In this document: piece after piece, positions 26,239-36,609 of the stretch
Layout: each line of letters opens with the position of its first letter
Position numbering within the stretch: position 1 is the first letter of the stretch
NCBI RefSeq assembly: GCF_024707545.1
Contig: NZ_CP062229.1
Location: forward strand, 744,001-808,000
Length of the DNA stretch: 64,000 bases
Direction: 5' to 3'
Origin: Mesorhizobium onobrychidis
Lineage (GTDB): Bacteria; Pseudomonadota; Alphaproteobacteria; Rhizobiales; Rhizobiaceae
Program-made: the position numbers and the translations under genes
The notes under the pieces: generated by a model
What the model saw: only the letters and a program-made list of their open reading frames with translations
What the model was told of the DNA's origin: nothing
The model's database searches: none

Positions 26239-27420
26239 TCACTTGTAGGGGTCTGCGGCGTCCCGCAGGCCGTCGCCGAGGAAGTTGAACGCCAAGATGA
26301 CGAGAATGACGGGGAGCATCGGCAAAAGCAGCCATGGATAGAACGCGATGACGCTGACGCTGCGCGCCTCGGTGAGCAGGATGCCCCAGCTGGTTATCGG
26401 CGCCCTCAGGCCGAGCCCGAGGAAGCTCAGCGCCGTCTCGCCCAGGATCATGCCGGGTATGGAGATCGTCGCCGTCGCGATCAGATGCGACATGAAGCCG
26501 GGAATGAGATGCCGCCCGATGATGCGGCTGCTTTTGGCGCCCATCAATTGCGCGGCCAGAACGTAATCCTCCTCGCGCAAGGCTAGAAGCTTTGAACGCA
26601 CGGCCCGCGCCAGTCCGGTCCAGTCGAGCAGCCCGAGAATGACGGTGATGCCGAAATAGATCAGGATCGGACTCCAGGTTATCGGCATGATCGCCGCCAG
26701 AGCCAGCCATAGCGGAATGCTGGGGATCGATTGCAGAACTTCGATTATCCGTTGAACGATCAGGTCGAAGATACCGCCGTGATAGCCGGCCAGTCCGCCG
26801 ATCACAATGCCGAGCAGGAAGCTGAAACTGATGCCGACGAGGCCGATTGTCAGTGAAATGCGTGCGCCATAGATGATGCGCGAGAGCACATCGCGCCCCA
26901 GCCTGTCAGTGCCGGCTAGAAAGAGCTGGCCGTTTTCGGCAGGGCAGACAAAATGCCTGTCACCTTCGATCAGGCCCCAGAACTGATAACTGTCGCCCTT
27001 GCAGAAGAAACGGATCCGCTGAACATCATCCTGATTCTCGATGTAGTTCCGCTTAAGCGTGTCCATATCCAGCGTCATCTGGCGGCCATAGACGAACGGC
27101 CCGACGAGCTGGCCGTTGTGGAACAGGTGCACCCGCTGCGGCGGCGAATAGATGTAGTCCATGTTGCGCGTGTGCAGATTGTAGGGCGCCAGGAACTCGC
27201 AAATCAGTATCCCGAAATAAAGCGCTGCCAGGAATATGCCGGATATAACGGCAAGCCGGTGCATCCGGAATTTCCACCACATCAGCCGTAACTGCGACGC
27301 CTGAAAGACCTTCGACTGCTCCGGCGTCATCGCCTCGACCGACTGCAGGTCAATGGGCGCGGTGGAAACGTAGTGTTGAAGTGGAGCACCCGGAGCGGGC
27401 AGCGGCGAATGCGTGTTCAT
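26239..27420 (-). CDS. Peptide-type ABC importer permease (OppC/YejE class)
   Basis: A 393-residue inner-membrane permease. After the first membrane helix (residues 57-77) it has a long periplasmic insert to about residue 165, then the binding-protein-dependent transport domain with DRLGRDVLSRIIYGARISL and four or five helices. The EAA-loop region that contacts the ATPase is around GAKSSRIIGRHLIPG. The insert size and the ending FLGDGLRDAADPYK are typical of OppC/YejE permeases. Its start overlaps the stop of the partner permease (ATGA at 27417-27420). Confidence 0.92.
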   Translation of the reverse strand: MNTHSPLPAPGAPLQHYVSTAPIDLQSVEAMTPEQSKVFQASQLRLMWWKFRMHRLAVISGIFLAALYFGILICEFLAPYNLHTRNMDYIYSPPQRVHLFHNGQLVGPFVYGRQMTLDMDTLKRNYIENQDDVQRIRFFCKGDSYQFWGLIEGDRHFVCPAENGQLFLAGTDRLGRDVLSRIIYGARISLTIGLVGISFSFLLGIVIGGLAGYHGGIFDLIVQRIIEVLQSIPSIPLWLALAAIMPITWSPILIYFGITVILGLLDWTGLARAVRSKLLALREEDYVLAAQLMGAKSSRIIGRHLIPGFMSHLIATATISIPGMILGETALSFLGLGLRAPITSWGILLTEARSVSVIAFYPWLLLPMLPVILVILAFNFLGDGLRDAADPYK

Positions 27421-28415
27421 TTGGTGCTGCCGCCCTGCAAACGAATTCGTGGATCAAGCAGCGCCAGCGCCAGGTCGGAAATCAGGACACCGATGACCGT
27501 CAGGAAGGCGAGAAACATCAGGAACGACCCTGCCAGATACATGTCCTGGCTTTGCAGCGCCTTGATCAGCATCGGCCCGGTCGTTTCCAAAGACAGCACG
27601 ATCGCAGTGATTTCGGCGCCGGAGATGATGGCCGGCAGGATAGAGCCGATGTCGGAAATGAAGAAATTGAGCGCCATGCGCATCGGATATTTGACCAGCG
27701 CCTTGAACGGATGAAGTCCTTTGGCGCGCGCGGTCACGACATATTGCTTGTGTAGCTCGTCGAGCAGATTGGCGCGCAGCCGCCGGATCATGCTTGCCGT
27801 GCCCCCGGTGCCGATGATCAAGACCGGAATCCAGAGATGGGCGAGGATCGACTTCGCCTTGGCCAAGCTCATCGGCTCGCCGAGATATTGCTGGTCCATG
27901 AGATGGCCGATGGATGTGCCGAACCAGATGTTGGCGAAATACATCAGGATCAGCGCCAGCATGAAGTTCGGAATGGCAAGGCCAAGAAGGCCGAGGAAAG
28001 TCAGGCCGTAGTCGCCCCAGCTGTATTGATGCGTGGCGGAGTACATGCCGATGGGAAAGGCGATGAGCCAGGTGAAGATGATCGTGACGAAGGAAACCAG
28101 CACCGTCAGCCACATTCGGTCCCCGACGACGTCGCGAACCGGCAGGTCATATTCGAAGGAATAGCCGAAATCGCCGTGTAGCATCCCCCCGACCCAGTAG
28201 AAGTAGCGAATGACCGGTGGCTGGTCGAAACCATATTCCTTGCGCATCATCTCGATGCGATCGGAATCCACCGCTTCGCCCTGAGCCCGAAGCTCGGCAA
28301 CATAGCTGTCGAAATAGTCGCCTGGTGGAAGTTCGATGATCGTGAACACCAGTGCCGATATGACCAGCAGCGTTGGAACCATCACGGCGATGCGCCAGAC
28401 AAAATATCGAAGCAC
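27417..28415 (-). CDS. Peptide-type ABC importer permease (OppB/YejB class)
   Basis: The 332-residue partner permease begins with MLRYFVWRIAVMVPTLLVISALV, the first membrane helix of the OppB family, followed by a periplasmic loop and five helices. The EAA loop is near ARAKGLHPFKALVKYPMR. It starts two bases after the stop of the binding-protein gene and overlaps the next permease by four bases, which indicates tight co-translation. Confidence 0.92.
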   Translation of the reverse strand: MLRYFVWRIAVMVPTLLVISALVFTIIELPPGDYFDSYVAELRAQGEAVDSDRIEMMRKEYGFDQPPVIRYFYWVGGMLHGDFGYSFEYDLPVRDVVGDRMWLTVLVSFVTIIFTWLIAFPIGMYSATHQYSWGDYGLTFLGLLGLAIPNFMLALILMYFANIWFGTSIGHLMDQQYLGEPMSLAKAKSILAHLWIPVLIIGTGGTASMIRRLRANLLDELHKQYVVTARAKGLHPFKALVKYPMRMALNFFISDIGSILPAIISGAEITAIVLSLETTGPMLIKALQSQDMYLAGSFLMFLAFLTVIGVLISDLALALLDPRIRLQGGSTK

Positions 28416-28417
28416 GC

Positions 28418-30316
28418 TCAGGACTCTCCAAGCCAGAATGTATCCGGCATGTAGACACCGAAATAGGCGGTCGGGTCGTAGCCGTAGAGCGCCTTGTCAG
28501 GCAGATTGCGCAACCGCGAGGACGCCAGAACCGGCTGATGCGTTCCGTTCACCGTGCCGATCGAAAACACCTGATCGGTGTAGATCGACAGCATTGAATT
28601 CCAGATTTCGGCGCGCTCCGTGGCTTCGGTCGATGCGTTCCAGCGCTTGAGTAAAGCCATCAGCTCGACCACAGGCGGAAGATCGGGCGCCTCACCGACC
28701 TTGCCGTGAGACAAGTAGTAAGCACCCCAGAGCGGCCATTGCAGCTGGTCGTCGATGGTGGGGGCCAGCTGGTACGGGTTCATGTCGGCGGTCGGCACGC
28801 CATTGTCGATGCCCGACCACATCGACATCATGATCTGGCCGCCAAGCGCGCGGCTGCGGAAGATGTCGCGCTGCGAAGTCCGGATGAACAGGGCGATGCC
28901 GATCTTGCGCCAGTGATCGGTGATGAGTTCGAGCGCGTCGGTTTCCAGCGTGCTTTCGCCGGCCGTTTCCACTATGACCTGCGCAGGGCGTCCATCGGGA
29001 AGTATCCGCAGGCCGTCATCGTCACGCGTCTGAAGCCCGGCCTCGTCGAGCAGGGCATTGGCCTGGTCGGGATCATGGGCGACCCAGGCTTTCGCGAATT
29101 CCGGCCGGTAGAGCGGGCTCTCCGGCAGGACCGTATCGGCACTTTCCTGCGCCAATCCGTAGAACACGGCCAAATTGATCTCGCGCCTGTCCACAGCGAG
29201 CGAAAGGGCGCGGCGCACGCGCACGTCACGAAGAAGGCCACGCCACACCTGGTCGGAACAATTCAGATTGGGCAGCAGCGCCAGCCGCGAACCCTGTGTG
29301 CGTTTCCAGAGATGCATCTTCACCGGGTAGCGCTTCTCCGCGTCCTTCAGGAAGGAGTAATCGCTGAAGTCAATTCCCATGGATTGCAGGTCGCTCTCGC
29401 CCGCACCGGTCTTGGCGGAGATGATCGCCGGCGAGCTGACATTCATGACGATCCGGTCAACATAGGGCAGTTGCCGGCCATTCTCGTCTATTCGATGAAA
29501 GAACGGGTTGCGCTCGAAGACGAATTGCTCGGCCGGCGGCTTGGTCCGGTTCCGCCAGGGATCGAGCGTCGGCAGTTCCGGGTTCTCCGGGCGATACTGC
29601 CGCGACATGCGGATATGCAGGAGCGTCCATTTCCGGGCCCGGTTCTCCTTCATTAGGCCGGCGAGCCGGGATGGATCCTGGTATTTCTTGTGGAACTGCT
29701 TGAGATAGGCGGCCGGCAGAGCAAGCGATAGCGGCGAAGCAGCAGCAAGCTTGGGCAGGAAGTCGGGATTGGGCGCATCCCAACTATAGCGGACCGTCGA
29801 CGGATCGACGATCTCGAAGCGTGGCGGCTTGCCGTCCGCCAGCAGGGCCGGGGCAAGCCCGCCTTGCGAAAGCTCATCGTTCAGCCAGACATCTTCCCAG
29901 CAATAGCGAAAATCCTCCGGCGTCAGCAGGCTACCGTCAGACCATTTATGCCCTTCCCGAATCTTGAAAGTGAAGACGCGATCATCCGCTACGTCGAAAC
30001 TTTCGAGGATGTCGGGTTGCAAGTTAAGCTTTTCGTCATAGCCGACCAGGCGAGCATACCCGTAGATCGTCATCATCCGGATATCTTTCTGGCTGCCGAT
30101 GATCGTGCGCAGCGTGCCGCCATACTGGCCGGGCTGCCGGCCCATCGCGGCGAGGTTCAACACGCGCGGGCTCTTGGGCAGGCGTTCGGCGAGTGCCGGC
30201 AGCGCCTTGGCCTTCAGCTGTGGCTGAAGAAATTCCGGCTCCAGATCGCCGGCGCGCGACGTGCCCGGCAGAAATGCCGAAGCCATGAGGCCAAGGACGG
30301 TGCGCCGGCTGATCAA
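28418..30316 (-). CDS. Periplasmic peptide/oligosaccharide-binding protein of the ABC importer (SBP family 5)
   Basis: A 632-residue extracytoplasmic solute-binding protein of the OppA/YejA type. The start assigned is a TTG at 30316 that overlaps the upstream ATPase stop as TTGA. This gives an N-terminus SRRTVLGLMASAFLPGTSRA with a twin-arginine-like motif and a plausible signal-peptidase site after SRA. The body carries family landmarks YGGTLRT, IREGHKWSDGSLLTPEDF and DVRVRRALSLAVDR. An upstream frame of 38 residues is Arg/Pro-rich and overlaps the ATPase gene, so it was rejected. The ligand is not predictable; the large size fits oligopeptides or larger conjugates. Confidence 0.9.
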   Translation of the reverse strand: MISRRTVLGLMASAFLPGTSRAGDLEPEFLQPQLKAKALPALAERLPKSPRVLNLAAMGRQPGQYGGTLRTIIGSQKDIRMMTIYGYARLVGYDEKLNLQPDILESFDVADDRVFTFKIREGHKWSDGSLLTPEDFRYCWEDVWLNDELSQGGLAPALLADGKPPRFEIVDPSTVRYSWDAPNPDFLPKLAAASPLSLALPAAYLKQFHKKYQDPSRLAGLMKENRARKWTLLHIRMSRQYRPENPELPTLDPWRNRTKPPAEQFVFERNPFFHRIDENGRQLPYVDRIVMNVSSPAIISAKTGAGESDLQSMGIDFSDYSFLKDAEKRYPVKMHLWKRTQGSRLALLPNLNCSDQVWRGLLRDVRVRRALSLAVDRREINLAVFYGLAQESADTVLPESPLYRPEFAKAWVAHDPDQANALLDEAGLQTRDDDGLRILPDGRPAQVIVETAGESTLETDALELITDHWRKIGIALFIRTSQRDIFRSRALGGQIMMSMWSGIDNGVPTADMNPYQLAPTIDDQLQWPLWGAYYLSHGKVGEAPDLPPVVELMALLKRWNASTEATERAEIWNSMLSIYTDQVFSIGTVNGTHQPVLASSRLRNLPDKALYGYDPTAYFGVYMPDTFWLGES

Positions 30317-32208
30317 TGGCGTAGCTCGCTGACATCGGCCGAACGTCGGGCCAGCACGAGGTGGCCGCCGCCAAGATCGAGCGGCGACAGCATATCCTCG
30401 TCGCCCTCGTCGCGGAATTGCGGTCCCCATGCGCTGGTGTCGGAACCACCGCTGAGCTGCAGCGTCTTGAAATCCATCGGCCTGTCGAGATCGGGGAAAG
30501 GTACTGCGGCAACCAGTGAGCGGGTGTAGGGGTGGACCGGTTTCCTAAGCAGGATTTCGCGCGGCGCAAGCTCGACGATACGCCCGCCGCACATCACCGC
30601 GATGCGGTCTGCCATGTAGTCCACCACCGCCAGGTTGTGGGATATGAACAGGTAGGTCAGGCCCAGTTCCTTCTGCAGATCCTTCAGCAGGTTCAGGATC
30701 TGCGCCTGGACAGAGACATCGAGCGCCGAAACCGGCTCGTCGCAGATCAGGAGTTCAGGCCCCAGCGCCAACGCGCGCGCGATGCCGATACGCTGACGCT
30801 GCCCGCCGGAGAAACTGTGCGGATAACGCTTGATGAAGCGCGGATCGAGCCCGATTGCCTGCATCAGGCTCTTGACCGTGGCGAGTCGGGACGCGGCATT
30901 GCCACGTTGATGGATTTCCAGCGGCTCGCTCAAGATGTTCTCCACCGTCATGCGAGGTGAAAGCGACGAAACCGGATCCTGGAAGACCATCTGGATTTTC
31001 GCGCGCAGCATGCGCAGGGCGCCTCCCTCGGCTTCCAAGACGTCGATCGGTCCATCGCCGCCGTTGAAGATCACCGAGCCGCCGCTAGGGGTGACAGCCC
31101 GCATGAGGATCTTGCTGACGGTGGTTTTGCCGGAGCCGCTTTCGCCGACCAGACCCAGGCACTCACCCCGCCTGATATCGAAGCTCACGCTTTCCACGGC
31201 GCGAACAGAGGTTTGATGACCCCCGCCGAACCATCCGGACTTGCGGGTGGTGAAGGTCTTTTTCAGATCCCTGACCGACAGCAGGACGTCGTCCGGGCCC
31301 TTCGACGCCGGCGCCGTCTGCTTGCCGAGCAGGTTCCCGACATTCACCGGCACCTCGCGGAGCGCTTTTAGCCTTTCGCCAGGCTTCAGATCGAAATGCG
31401 GAACGGCTGCCATCAGGCCCTTCAGGTAAGGGTGACCTGGCCGGCGGAATATCGCCTCGACAGGTCCCGCTTCCATGATCTCGCCATGGTAGATGACCAC
31501 GACCTCGTCGGCAACATTGGCGACCACGCCGAGGTCATGGGTGATCAGTAGCATCGCCATGTTCAGCTTGGTCTGAAGCCCGCGCAGCAATTGCAGGATT
31601 TGCGCCTGGATGGTGACGTCCAACGCCGTCGTCGGCTCGTCGGCGATCAACAAGGCGGGCCGGCAGATAAGCGCCATGGCGATCATGGCGCGTTGACGCA
31701 ATCCTCCCGAAAGTTCAAAGGGATACATGTCATAGGCGCGCTTGGGATTGGGAAAACCGACAAGGTCGAGCATTTCCTCGGTCCGCGCCTTGCGCTCCGC
31801 TCGAGCCATGGGCGTATGAATCTGCAGGGATTCGCTGACCTGGTTGCCGATCGTGTGCAGCGGCGACAGCGATGTCATCGGCTCCTGGAAGATCTTGCCG
31901 ATGCGGCTGCCTCTCAACGCCCGGATATCGGGTCCGTCACGCGGCATCTGGAGGATATCCTGCGTCGTGCCGGGCTTTTCAGGATCGGAAAACAGGATAC
32001 GGCCGCGAACATGGGCTGTGTTCGGCAAAATGCCCATCACTGCCTGGCTGATAACCGATTTTCCGGAACCGGACTCGCCCACAAGCGCGGTAACCTTGCC
32101 GGGCAGGACGCGAAGATTTGCACGCCTGACGGCATGCAACGGTCCCCCGATAATGGCAAAAGAGATGCCAACATCCTCGATCCGCAGCAGATCAACGCCC
32201 GAATTCAT
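30313..32208 (-). CDS. Tandem (OppD-OppF fused) ABC importer ATPase
   Basis: Two complete ABC cassettes lie in 631 residues. The first has GESGSGKSV near residue 45, LSGGLRQR and [12 protein letters not shown]; the second has GESGSGKTT near 365, FSGGQRQR and [12 protein letters not shown]. Both keep Walker A, signature and Walker B, so both should hydrolyse ATP. A linker of about 60 residues joins them. The start is ATG 32208. It is first in a four-gene operon with the binding protein and two permeases. YejF-type transporters share this fused layout. Confidence 0.93.
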   Translation of the reverse strand: MNSGVDLLRIEDVGISFAIIGGPLHAVRRANLRVLPGKVTALVGESGSGKSVISQAVMGILPNTAHVRGRILFSDPEKPGTTQDILQMPRDGPDIRALRGSRIGKIFQEPMTSLSPLHTIGNQVSESLQIHTPMARAERKARTEEMLDLVGFPNPKRAYDMYPFELSGGLRQRAMIAMALICRPALLIADEPTTALDVTIQAQILQLLRGLQTKLNMAMLLITHDLGVVANVADEVVVIYHGEIMEAGPVEAIFRRPGHPYLKGLMAAVPHFDLKPGERLKALREVPVNVGNLLGKQTAPASKGPDDVLLSVRDLKKTFTTRKSGWFGGGHQTSVRAVESVSFDIRRGECLGLVGESGSGKTTVSKILMRAVTPSGGSVIFNGGDGPIDVLEAEGGALRMLRAKIQMVFQDPVSSLSPRMTVENILSEPLEIHQRGNAASRLATVKSLMQAIGLDPRFIKRYPHSFSGGQRQRIGIARALALGPELLICDEPVSALDVSVQAQILNLLKDLQKELGLTYLFISHNLAVVDYMADRIAVMCGGRIVELAPREILLRKPVHPYTRSLVAAVPFPDLDRPMDFKTLQLSGGSDTSAWGPQFRDEGDEDMLSPLDLGGGHLVLARRSADVSELRH

Positions 32209-32356
32209 TCTCACACCAGCCCCACTCTGGCAGGTCCAAAAGGCGAGACTAGCGCATTGCCAGCCTAGAGCAACTTGGATTCGAAACAATCGCCAGTTCC
32301 CTGGCGGAACGGCGACCGGACTGCATACCAAAGGCGTCCGGATCAGATCTTGGCGG

Positions 32357-33697
32357 TTACTGGAGCTTCCTCGCGGCGCCCGCCGACAGCCGCGCGGCAT
32401 CGCGATGAAGCAGCATGACCTGCTCGGCGTCGGATATTCGGTCGTAAATCGGCTCCAGCGTGCCGTCCTCATCGAGTGCGAGAGCACCCGACAGATCGGG
32501 TGAAAGCACCGTCAGCTTCTGTTTGATACCCGCCAGTCCCTCCTTGCCGAGCGTCAGCCAGCTGTTGGCGCCGCAATAGCCGGCGAAGTCCTTACTGGCG
32601 AGAACGCTGTGCGGATATTTCTTGGTCAGGGTCTGGAGGCGCTGGACCTCGTTTACAGCCGAGCCGAAGACAGAGAATGTGAGCCGGTCGGTAAGTCCGA
32701 CATTGCCGAACATCACATTGCCGACATGCAGGCCGATGCCAAATTCTATGTCGCCCAATCCCTGCTCCTTTCTGCGCAGATTGAGATCCATCATGCGCGC
32801 GGTGGCCTTGTGCGTTGCCGCAAGAGCAGCCTGGCAGGCGATCTCGGACTGCGCACGGTGCCTTTCGCAAGGGTAGACGGCAATAAAGCCATCACCTATG
32901 AAACTCATGATCTGCCCGCCTCTGCGATTGAAAGGTGCAGCAATGGCATCGAAAAACTGGTTCAGCGTATCGATGTAGATTTCGCGGCCGGAAGTTTCGG
33001 CAAGCCTTGTCGACCCGCGCATATCGGCCATGACCAGTGCGGCCCGGATTGTGTCGCCCTCGCCGCGCTTGATCTGGCCGTCCAGCACGCGCCTGCCGGC
33101 GTCGCCGCCGAGATAAGTGGTCATCATGTTGTCGGCCAGCTTGGTGAGCACCGCCATCTTGGTTGCGATAGCGAGATGATTCTGGATGCGCAGCAGCGCT
33201 GAAATCATGCTGTCGCTGAAGCCTGAAGCGCTGTCGGTGGACCAGGACCCGATCATGCCCTGACTGGTATTGCCGTTGAAGGGATGGACGAAAGCCATGT
33301 AATCGGTCACGCCCATAAGCCTGAGTTCATCGAAAACAGGAAATTCCGACGGCACCGACGTTTCGAGCCGGCGCCGCAGATGGTCGAGCTTGTTGCTGAG
33401 CAGATGGTAGTATGGGCTGGTCAGGAATCTGTCAGAATGAACGCCGTCCTCTTTGCGGAAGCCTTCCACTTCCATGCCCTGGCCGCGAAGCCAGGTGAAG
33501 CCAAGCGCGTCATAAAGCGGATGAAGCATCGAAAAGCTCAAATGCACCCGCTTCAGCGGCAGGCCGGCAGCAGCCAGCCGTTCACAAAAGCCCTTTACCA
33601 ATGTTTCCAGGTCGTTGCCCGCCAGCGCCGATTGGGTCAGCCAATCGGCAACCTTATCCATGAGAATGGTGGAAATTTCTGCTCGCGCTGTGCTCAT
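32357..33697 (-). CDS. Atypical class III nucleotide cyclase-like protein
   Basis: A 446-residue protein. The first 200 residues are a sensor-like region (MDKVADWLTQSALAGNDL through a GAF-like HPFNGNTSQGMIGSWS), and residues 210-400 are a class III cyclase domain with metal aspartates in VMADMRGSTRL and SFIGDGFIAVY, and Asn/Arg in AVNEVQRLQ. The ATP-selecting Lys and Asp are both replaced by Ser (SFIGD, FSVFGSAVN), so substrate and activity are uncertain. ATG 33697 is used. It lies 148 bases before the importer ATPase start, so a separate promoter is likely. Confidence 0.85.
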   Translation of the reverse strand: MSTARAEISTILMDKVADWLTQSALAGNDLETLVKGFCERLAAAGLPLKRVHLSFSMLHPLYDALGFTWLRGQGMEVEGFRKEDGVHSDRFLTSPYYHLLSNKLDHLRRRLETSVPSEFPVFDELRLMGVTDYMAFVHPFNGNTSQGMIGSWSTDSASGFSDSMISALLRIQNHLAIATKMAVLTKLADNMMTTYLGGDAGRRVLDGQIKRGEGDTIRAALVMADMRGSTRLAETSGREIYIDTLNQFFDAIAAPFNRRGGQIMSFIGDGFIAVYPCERHRAQSEIACQAALAATHKATARMMDLNLRRKEQGLGDIEFGIGLHVGNVMFGNVGLTDRLTFSVFGSAVNEVQRLQTLTKKYPHSVLASKDFAGYCGANSWLTLGKEGLAGIKQKLTVLSPDLSGALALDEDGTLEPIYDRISDAEQVMLLHRDAARLSAGAARKLQ

Positions 33698-33903
33698 GCT
33701 ATCTTGAGACCCGTCGAAGACGAGCCATTCTCCTTTGATCCGCCACAACACGGTCCGCTAACGACCCAAAGACAAGACCCTCGAAGTCAATGAAGCCGGC
33801 TTCGGCGGCAAAAGCCAGCGAAGGGGCATTATGTGGCGAGGCTGCCGGCGGAGTGCAATCACGATCCTGACATCAGGCAAAAAATTCGCCGGCTCAGACG
33901 CCG

Positions 33904-35311
33904 TCAGGCCTTCACCACCGTCTCTCGGGCTAGCCCGAGGCGGCCAAAAACGTTGTGTGTGTCGACGATCAGAAGAGCGTGATCAGCGATCGCCTGATAG
34001 TCGATCGCGTCGTGGTCGGTTGCAACGACGACAGCATCGAAATCCTTCAAGGCCGTCTCGGTCAATTCGACCGAGCGACGCCCCTTGATCGCCATATGCT
34101 CCCGTGTGGTCGGGATCTCGGTAACATGCGGATCGTGGAATTCCGCCTTGCCGCCCCATTCCTCGATGAGTTCAATGAGCCGCAATGAAGGGCTTTCGCG
34201 GATGTCGGGCACATTCTTCTTATAGGCGAGCCCGATGATGAGAATGCGCGAGCGGCTGAGCGCCTTGCCGCAGCGCCGGTCCAGCGCCTTCGCCAGTTCA
34301 TCGACTACATGACGTGGCATGGCCGTGTTGATCTCTGCCGCCAGCTCGATGAAGCGGGTCGGCAGTTCGTATTCGCGCGCCTTCCACGTCAGGTAGAAGG
34401 GATCGATCGGAACGCAGTGCCCGCCAAGTCCGGGGCCAGGATAGAAAGGCATCTAGCCGAAGGGCTTGCTCTTTGCCGCCTCGATCACCTCCCAGATGTG
34501 ATGCCCATCGCACCGAGCACGACCTTCAACTCGTTGACCAGGGCTATGTTGACCGAGCGGAAGATGTTTTCCGTCAGCTTGACCGCCTCGGCGGTCGCCG
34601 TGGTGGAAACCGGAACGACGGTCTTGACCACGCCCTGGTAGAAAGCCTGCACGAGTGTCGCCGCTTCAATGCCGTCGCCTGCCACGACCTTGGGGATCGT
34701 CGCGACTTCAAAGCTGCGGTTGCCGGGATCCTCGCGTTCGGGCGAGAAGCCGAGGAAGAAGTCTATCTTCGACTGCAAGCCGGTTTCTTCCAGTATGGGC
34801 TTGATCACGTCGTCGGTGGTGCCGGGATAGGTGGTCGATTCCAGCACAATCAACTGGCCGCGACGCAGATGCTTCGCGATGGTGCCTGCCGTGTTCCTGA
34901 CAAGGAGAGGTCCGGCTCACGGTTTTTCGTCAGCGGTGTCGGAACGCAGATGATGATGACATCGCAGACGGCCAGTTCGGCAAAATCCGCAGTGGCGCGG
35001 AACCGTCCGCTCGCCACCTGGCCGGCAAGGGCTGTCGACGTCACCGCCTCAATGTAGGATTGGCCGTTGTTCAGGCTCTCGACCTTCTGGGCTTCGATGT
35101 CGAAGCCGGAAACCGGGAAGCCGGCGCGTGCGATCGCAACCGCCAGCGGCAACCCGACATAGCCCAGTCCGATCACGCCGACTTGCGCGGCGCGCGTCGA
35201 AATCCGGTTCAGAAGACGGTCATATGTCGATCGTGAGGCGTCCAAAAATCTGCTTTCAGTCAATTCGGACAGCCCGTCCGCTCCCATGGCGAGGCTCACC
35301 TGGTTCCCCAA
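33904..35311 (-). pseudogene. Broken UDP-sugar (nucleotide sugar) 6-dehydrogenase
   Basis: The three pieces of one gene lie in order. The first (about 35287 to 34910) has the NAD motif VGVIGLGYVGLPLA and VCDVIIICVPTPL. The second has VLESTTYPGTTDDVI, SPEREDPGN and TENIFRSVNIALVNEL. The third has GPGLGGHCVPIDPFYL and GLAYKKNVPDIRESP. Frameshifts lie at about 34900-34910 and at 34498-34500 (one base missing in the codons for Gly-Ile-Asp-Ile-Trp), and an in-frame TAG at 34453-34455 replaces the codon before MPFYPGPGLGG. The presumed active-site Cys (GGHC) survives. Intact relatives of the WbpA/WbpO/TviB type oxidise UDP-GlcNAc/GalNAc to uronic acids. Three lesions make sequencing error unlikely. 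Confidence 0.9.
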
Positions 35312-35356
35312 GAACCCCGAGGCATATTGCGGAAAATCGATTTCCGCAAGCCGTCG

Positions 35357-36535
35357 TCAGACCGGCACCTTCGCCTTCAGGCTTGCGGCGGCCATCGCAT
35401 AGCCGCCGGCGGCGCCATCGATGAAATGAACGTGATCGCGCTGCAGCGGCGAGGCGACGAGGCATGTCATCAAGGCCGATTTCTGGCGGTGCAGGCCATA
35501 GTTGCAGATGCCCGCCTCTTCCGCCTGTTTCAGCCGGTTCTCGATCCGTTGCAACACATCCGCGTCAATGTCGATAGTCATCTTCAAGCCGTCGTCGAAC
35601 TTCCGGAAATCCGAATTGCTGGCCACGTCGCGTTTGTAGATCTTCGGATCGAAACTGCCGATCGTCCAGCCATATCTATCGGTGACAGCTGTAAGCGTCA
35701 GCTGGAACAATATCCACAGCTTCGACAGCCACCGCCATCCTGCCGGCGCCATGGCCCTCGCCTCGATATCGAGGCCGGCGGGCGAAAAACTGTAGGCCGG
35801 CCCGTTCACCGGCAACGGGTGGCCATCGCGTTCCTGCCCGCCGGCAAGGGCGATGATGTCGGAAGCCAGAAACTGAAAACCGCGCAAGTCGCGCGACGCC
35901 CCAGGTATGGCTATGATCGAGACGATTTCGCCATGCCGGGCTTCGATCGGGTTCCAGCGGCAGGAGAGGCCGGTCAGATCCGGCCGCGCGCCGGCCGGCG
36001 CAGGATCGATGCGGTAGCGCCCCGCTTTCATCTCGGCTTCCGCCCAACTGCCGCCACCGCCGGCGAACATGGCATAGAAGACCGCTTCGGAGGCCCGGAA
36101 CCTCGCCACGCGAACGTCGAGGCCTTGCGCTCTTATATCCTTTATCGGCACGATTGCGGCACGCAAGGTCAGGTCCAGTTCGTCCGCCACCCATCTCTGG
36201 ACAGCCGCCAGCGCGTTGCGGGTGATCTCCAGCGCCGAGCCGGGAAACGCCACGAGCGCGCCGTCGCCGCCGAAGACAAAGGGAAGATCTTTCCGACCCA
36301 GCGCATTGAGCAGCGCCGAAATGACGCTGGCGCCGGCCATATTGACGGTTTTATAGCGCCCAGCCTCGATCGCCTTGGTCGAGCCGACGATGTCGGCGGT
36401 GGCCAGCGCCCAGCCATCCGGGAGAGGCCGATAGTTATCGATATCGGCAACGCTTTCGAACTTTGCGAAGACCGGCAAAGAAGCGACAAACGGGTCGGAC
36501 GCGGCAGCTGTTTCCATGAGCATCAGATAGCACAT
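35357..36535 (-). CDS. DUF3095 protein with cyclase-like domain
   Basis: The 392-residue protein has the two short blocks of DUF3095: WALATADIVGSTKAIEAG near residue 42, matching the first metal-binding loop of class III cyclases, and FVFGGDGALVAFP near residue 86, matching the second loop. The rest diverges, and no transition-state Asn/Arg motif is evident. It may be a catalytically altered cyclase relative. The ending HFIDGAAGGYAMAA is characteristic of the family. Starts at 36535, 36523 or 36517 are all possible. It is divergent from the glycosyltransferase gene at 36610. Confidence 0.82.
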   Translation of the reverse strand: MCYLMLMETAAASDPFVASLPVFAKFESVADIDNYRPLPDGWALATADIVGSTKAIEAGRYKTVNMAGASVISALLNALGRKDLPFVFGGDGALVAFPGSALEITRNALAAVQRWVADELDLTLRAAIVPIKDIRAQGLDVRVARFRASEAVFYAMFAGGGGSWAEAEMKAGRYRIDPAPAGARPDLTGLSCRWNPIEARHGEIVSIIAIPGASRDLRGFQFLASDIIALAGGQERDGHPLPVNGPAYSFSPAGLDIEARAMAPAGWRWLSKLWILFQLTLTAVTDRYGWTIGSFDPKIYKRDVASNSDFRKFDDGLKMTIDIDADVLQRIENRLKQAEEAGICNYGLHRQKSALMTCLVASPLQRDHVHFIDGAAGGYAMAAASLKAKVPV

Positions 36536-36609
36536 TCCACTGCTTGAAGGTGAAGTCGATCATGCTTCGAAATTGACTTGCGCAGGCTTTCCGATAATAG
36601 GGTCCGGCG

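Noticed and set aside
26239..32208. Naming the importer yejABEF
   Set aside because: The fused ATPase and permease sizes are compatible, but gene order and the long permease insert leave other peptide or conjugate importers equally likely.
35327..36547. 406-residue plus-strand open frame
   Set aside because: Shadow of the DUF3095 gene.
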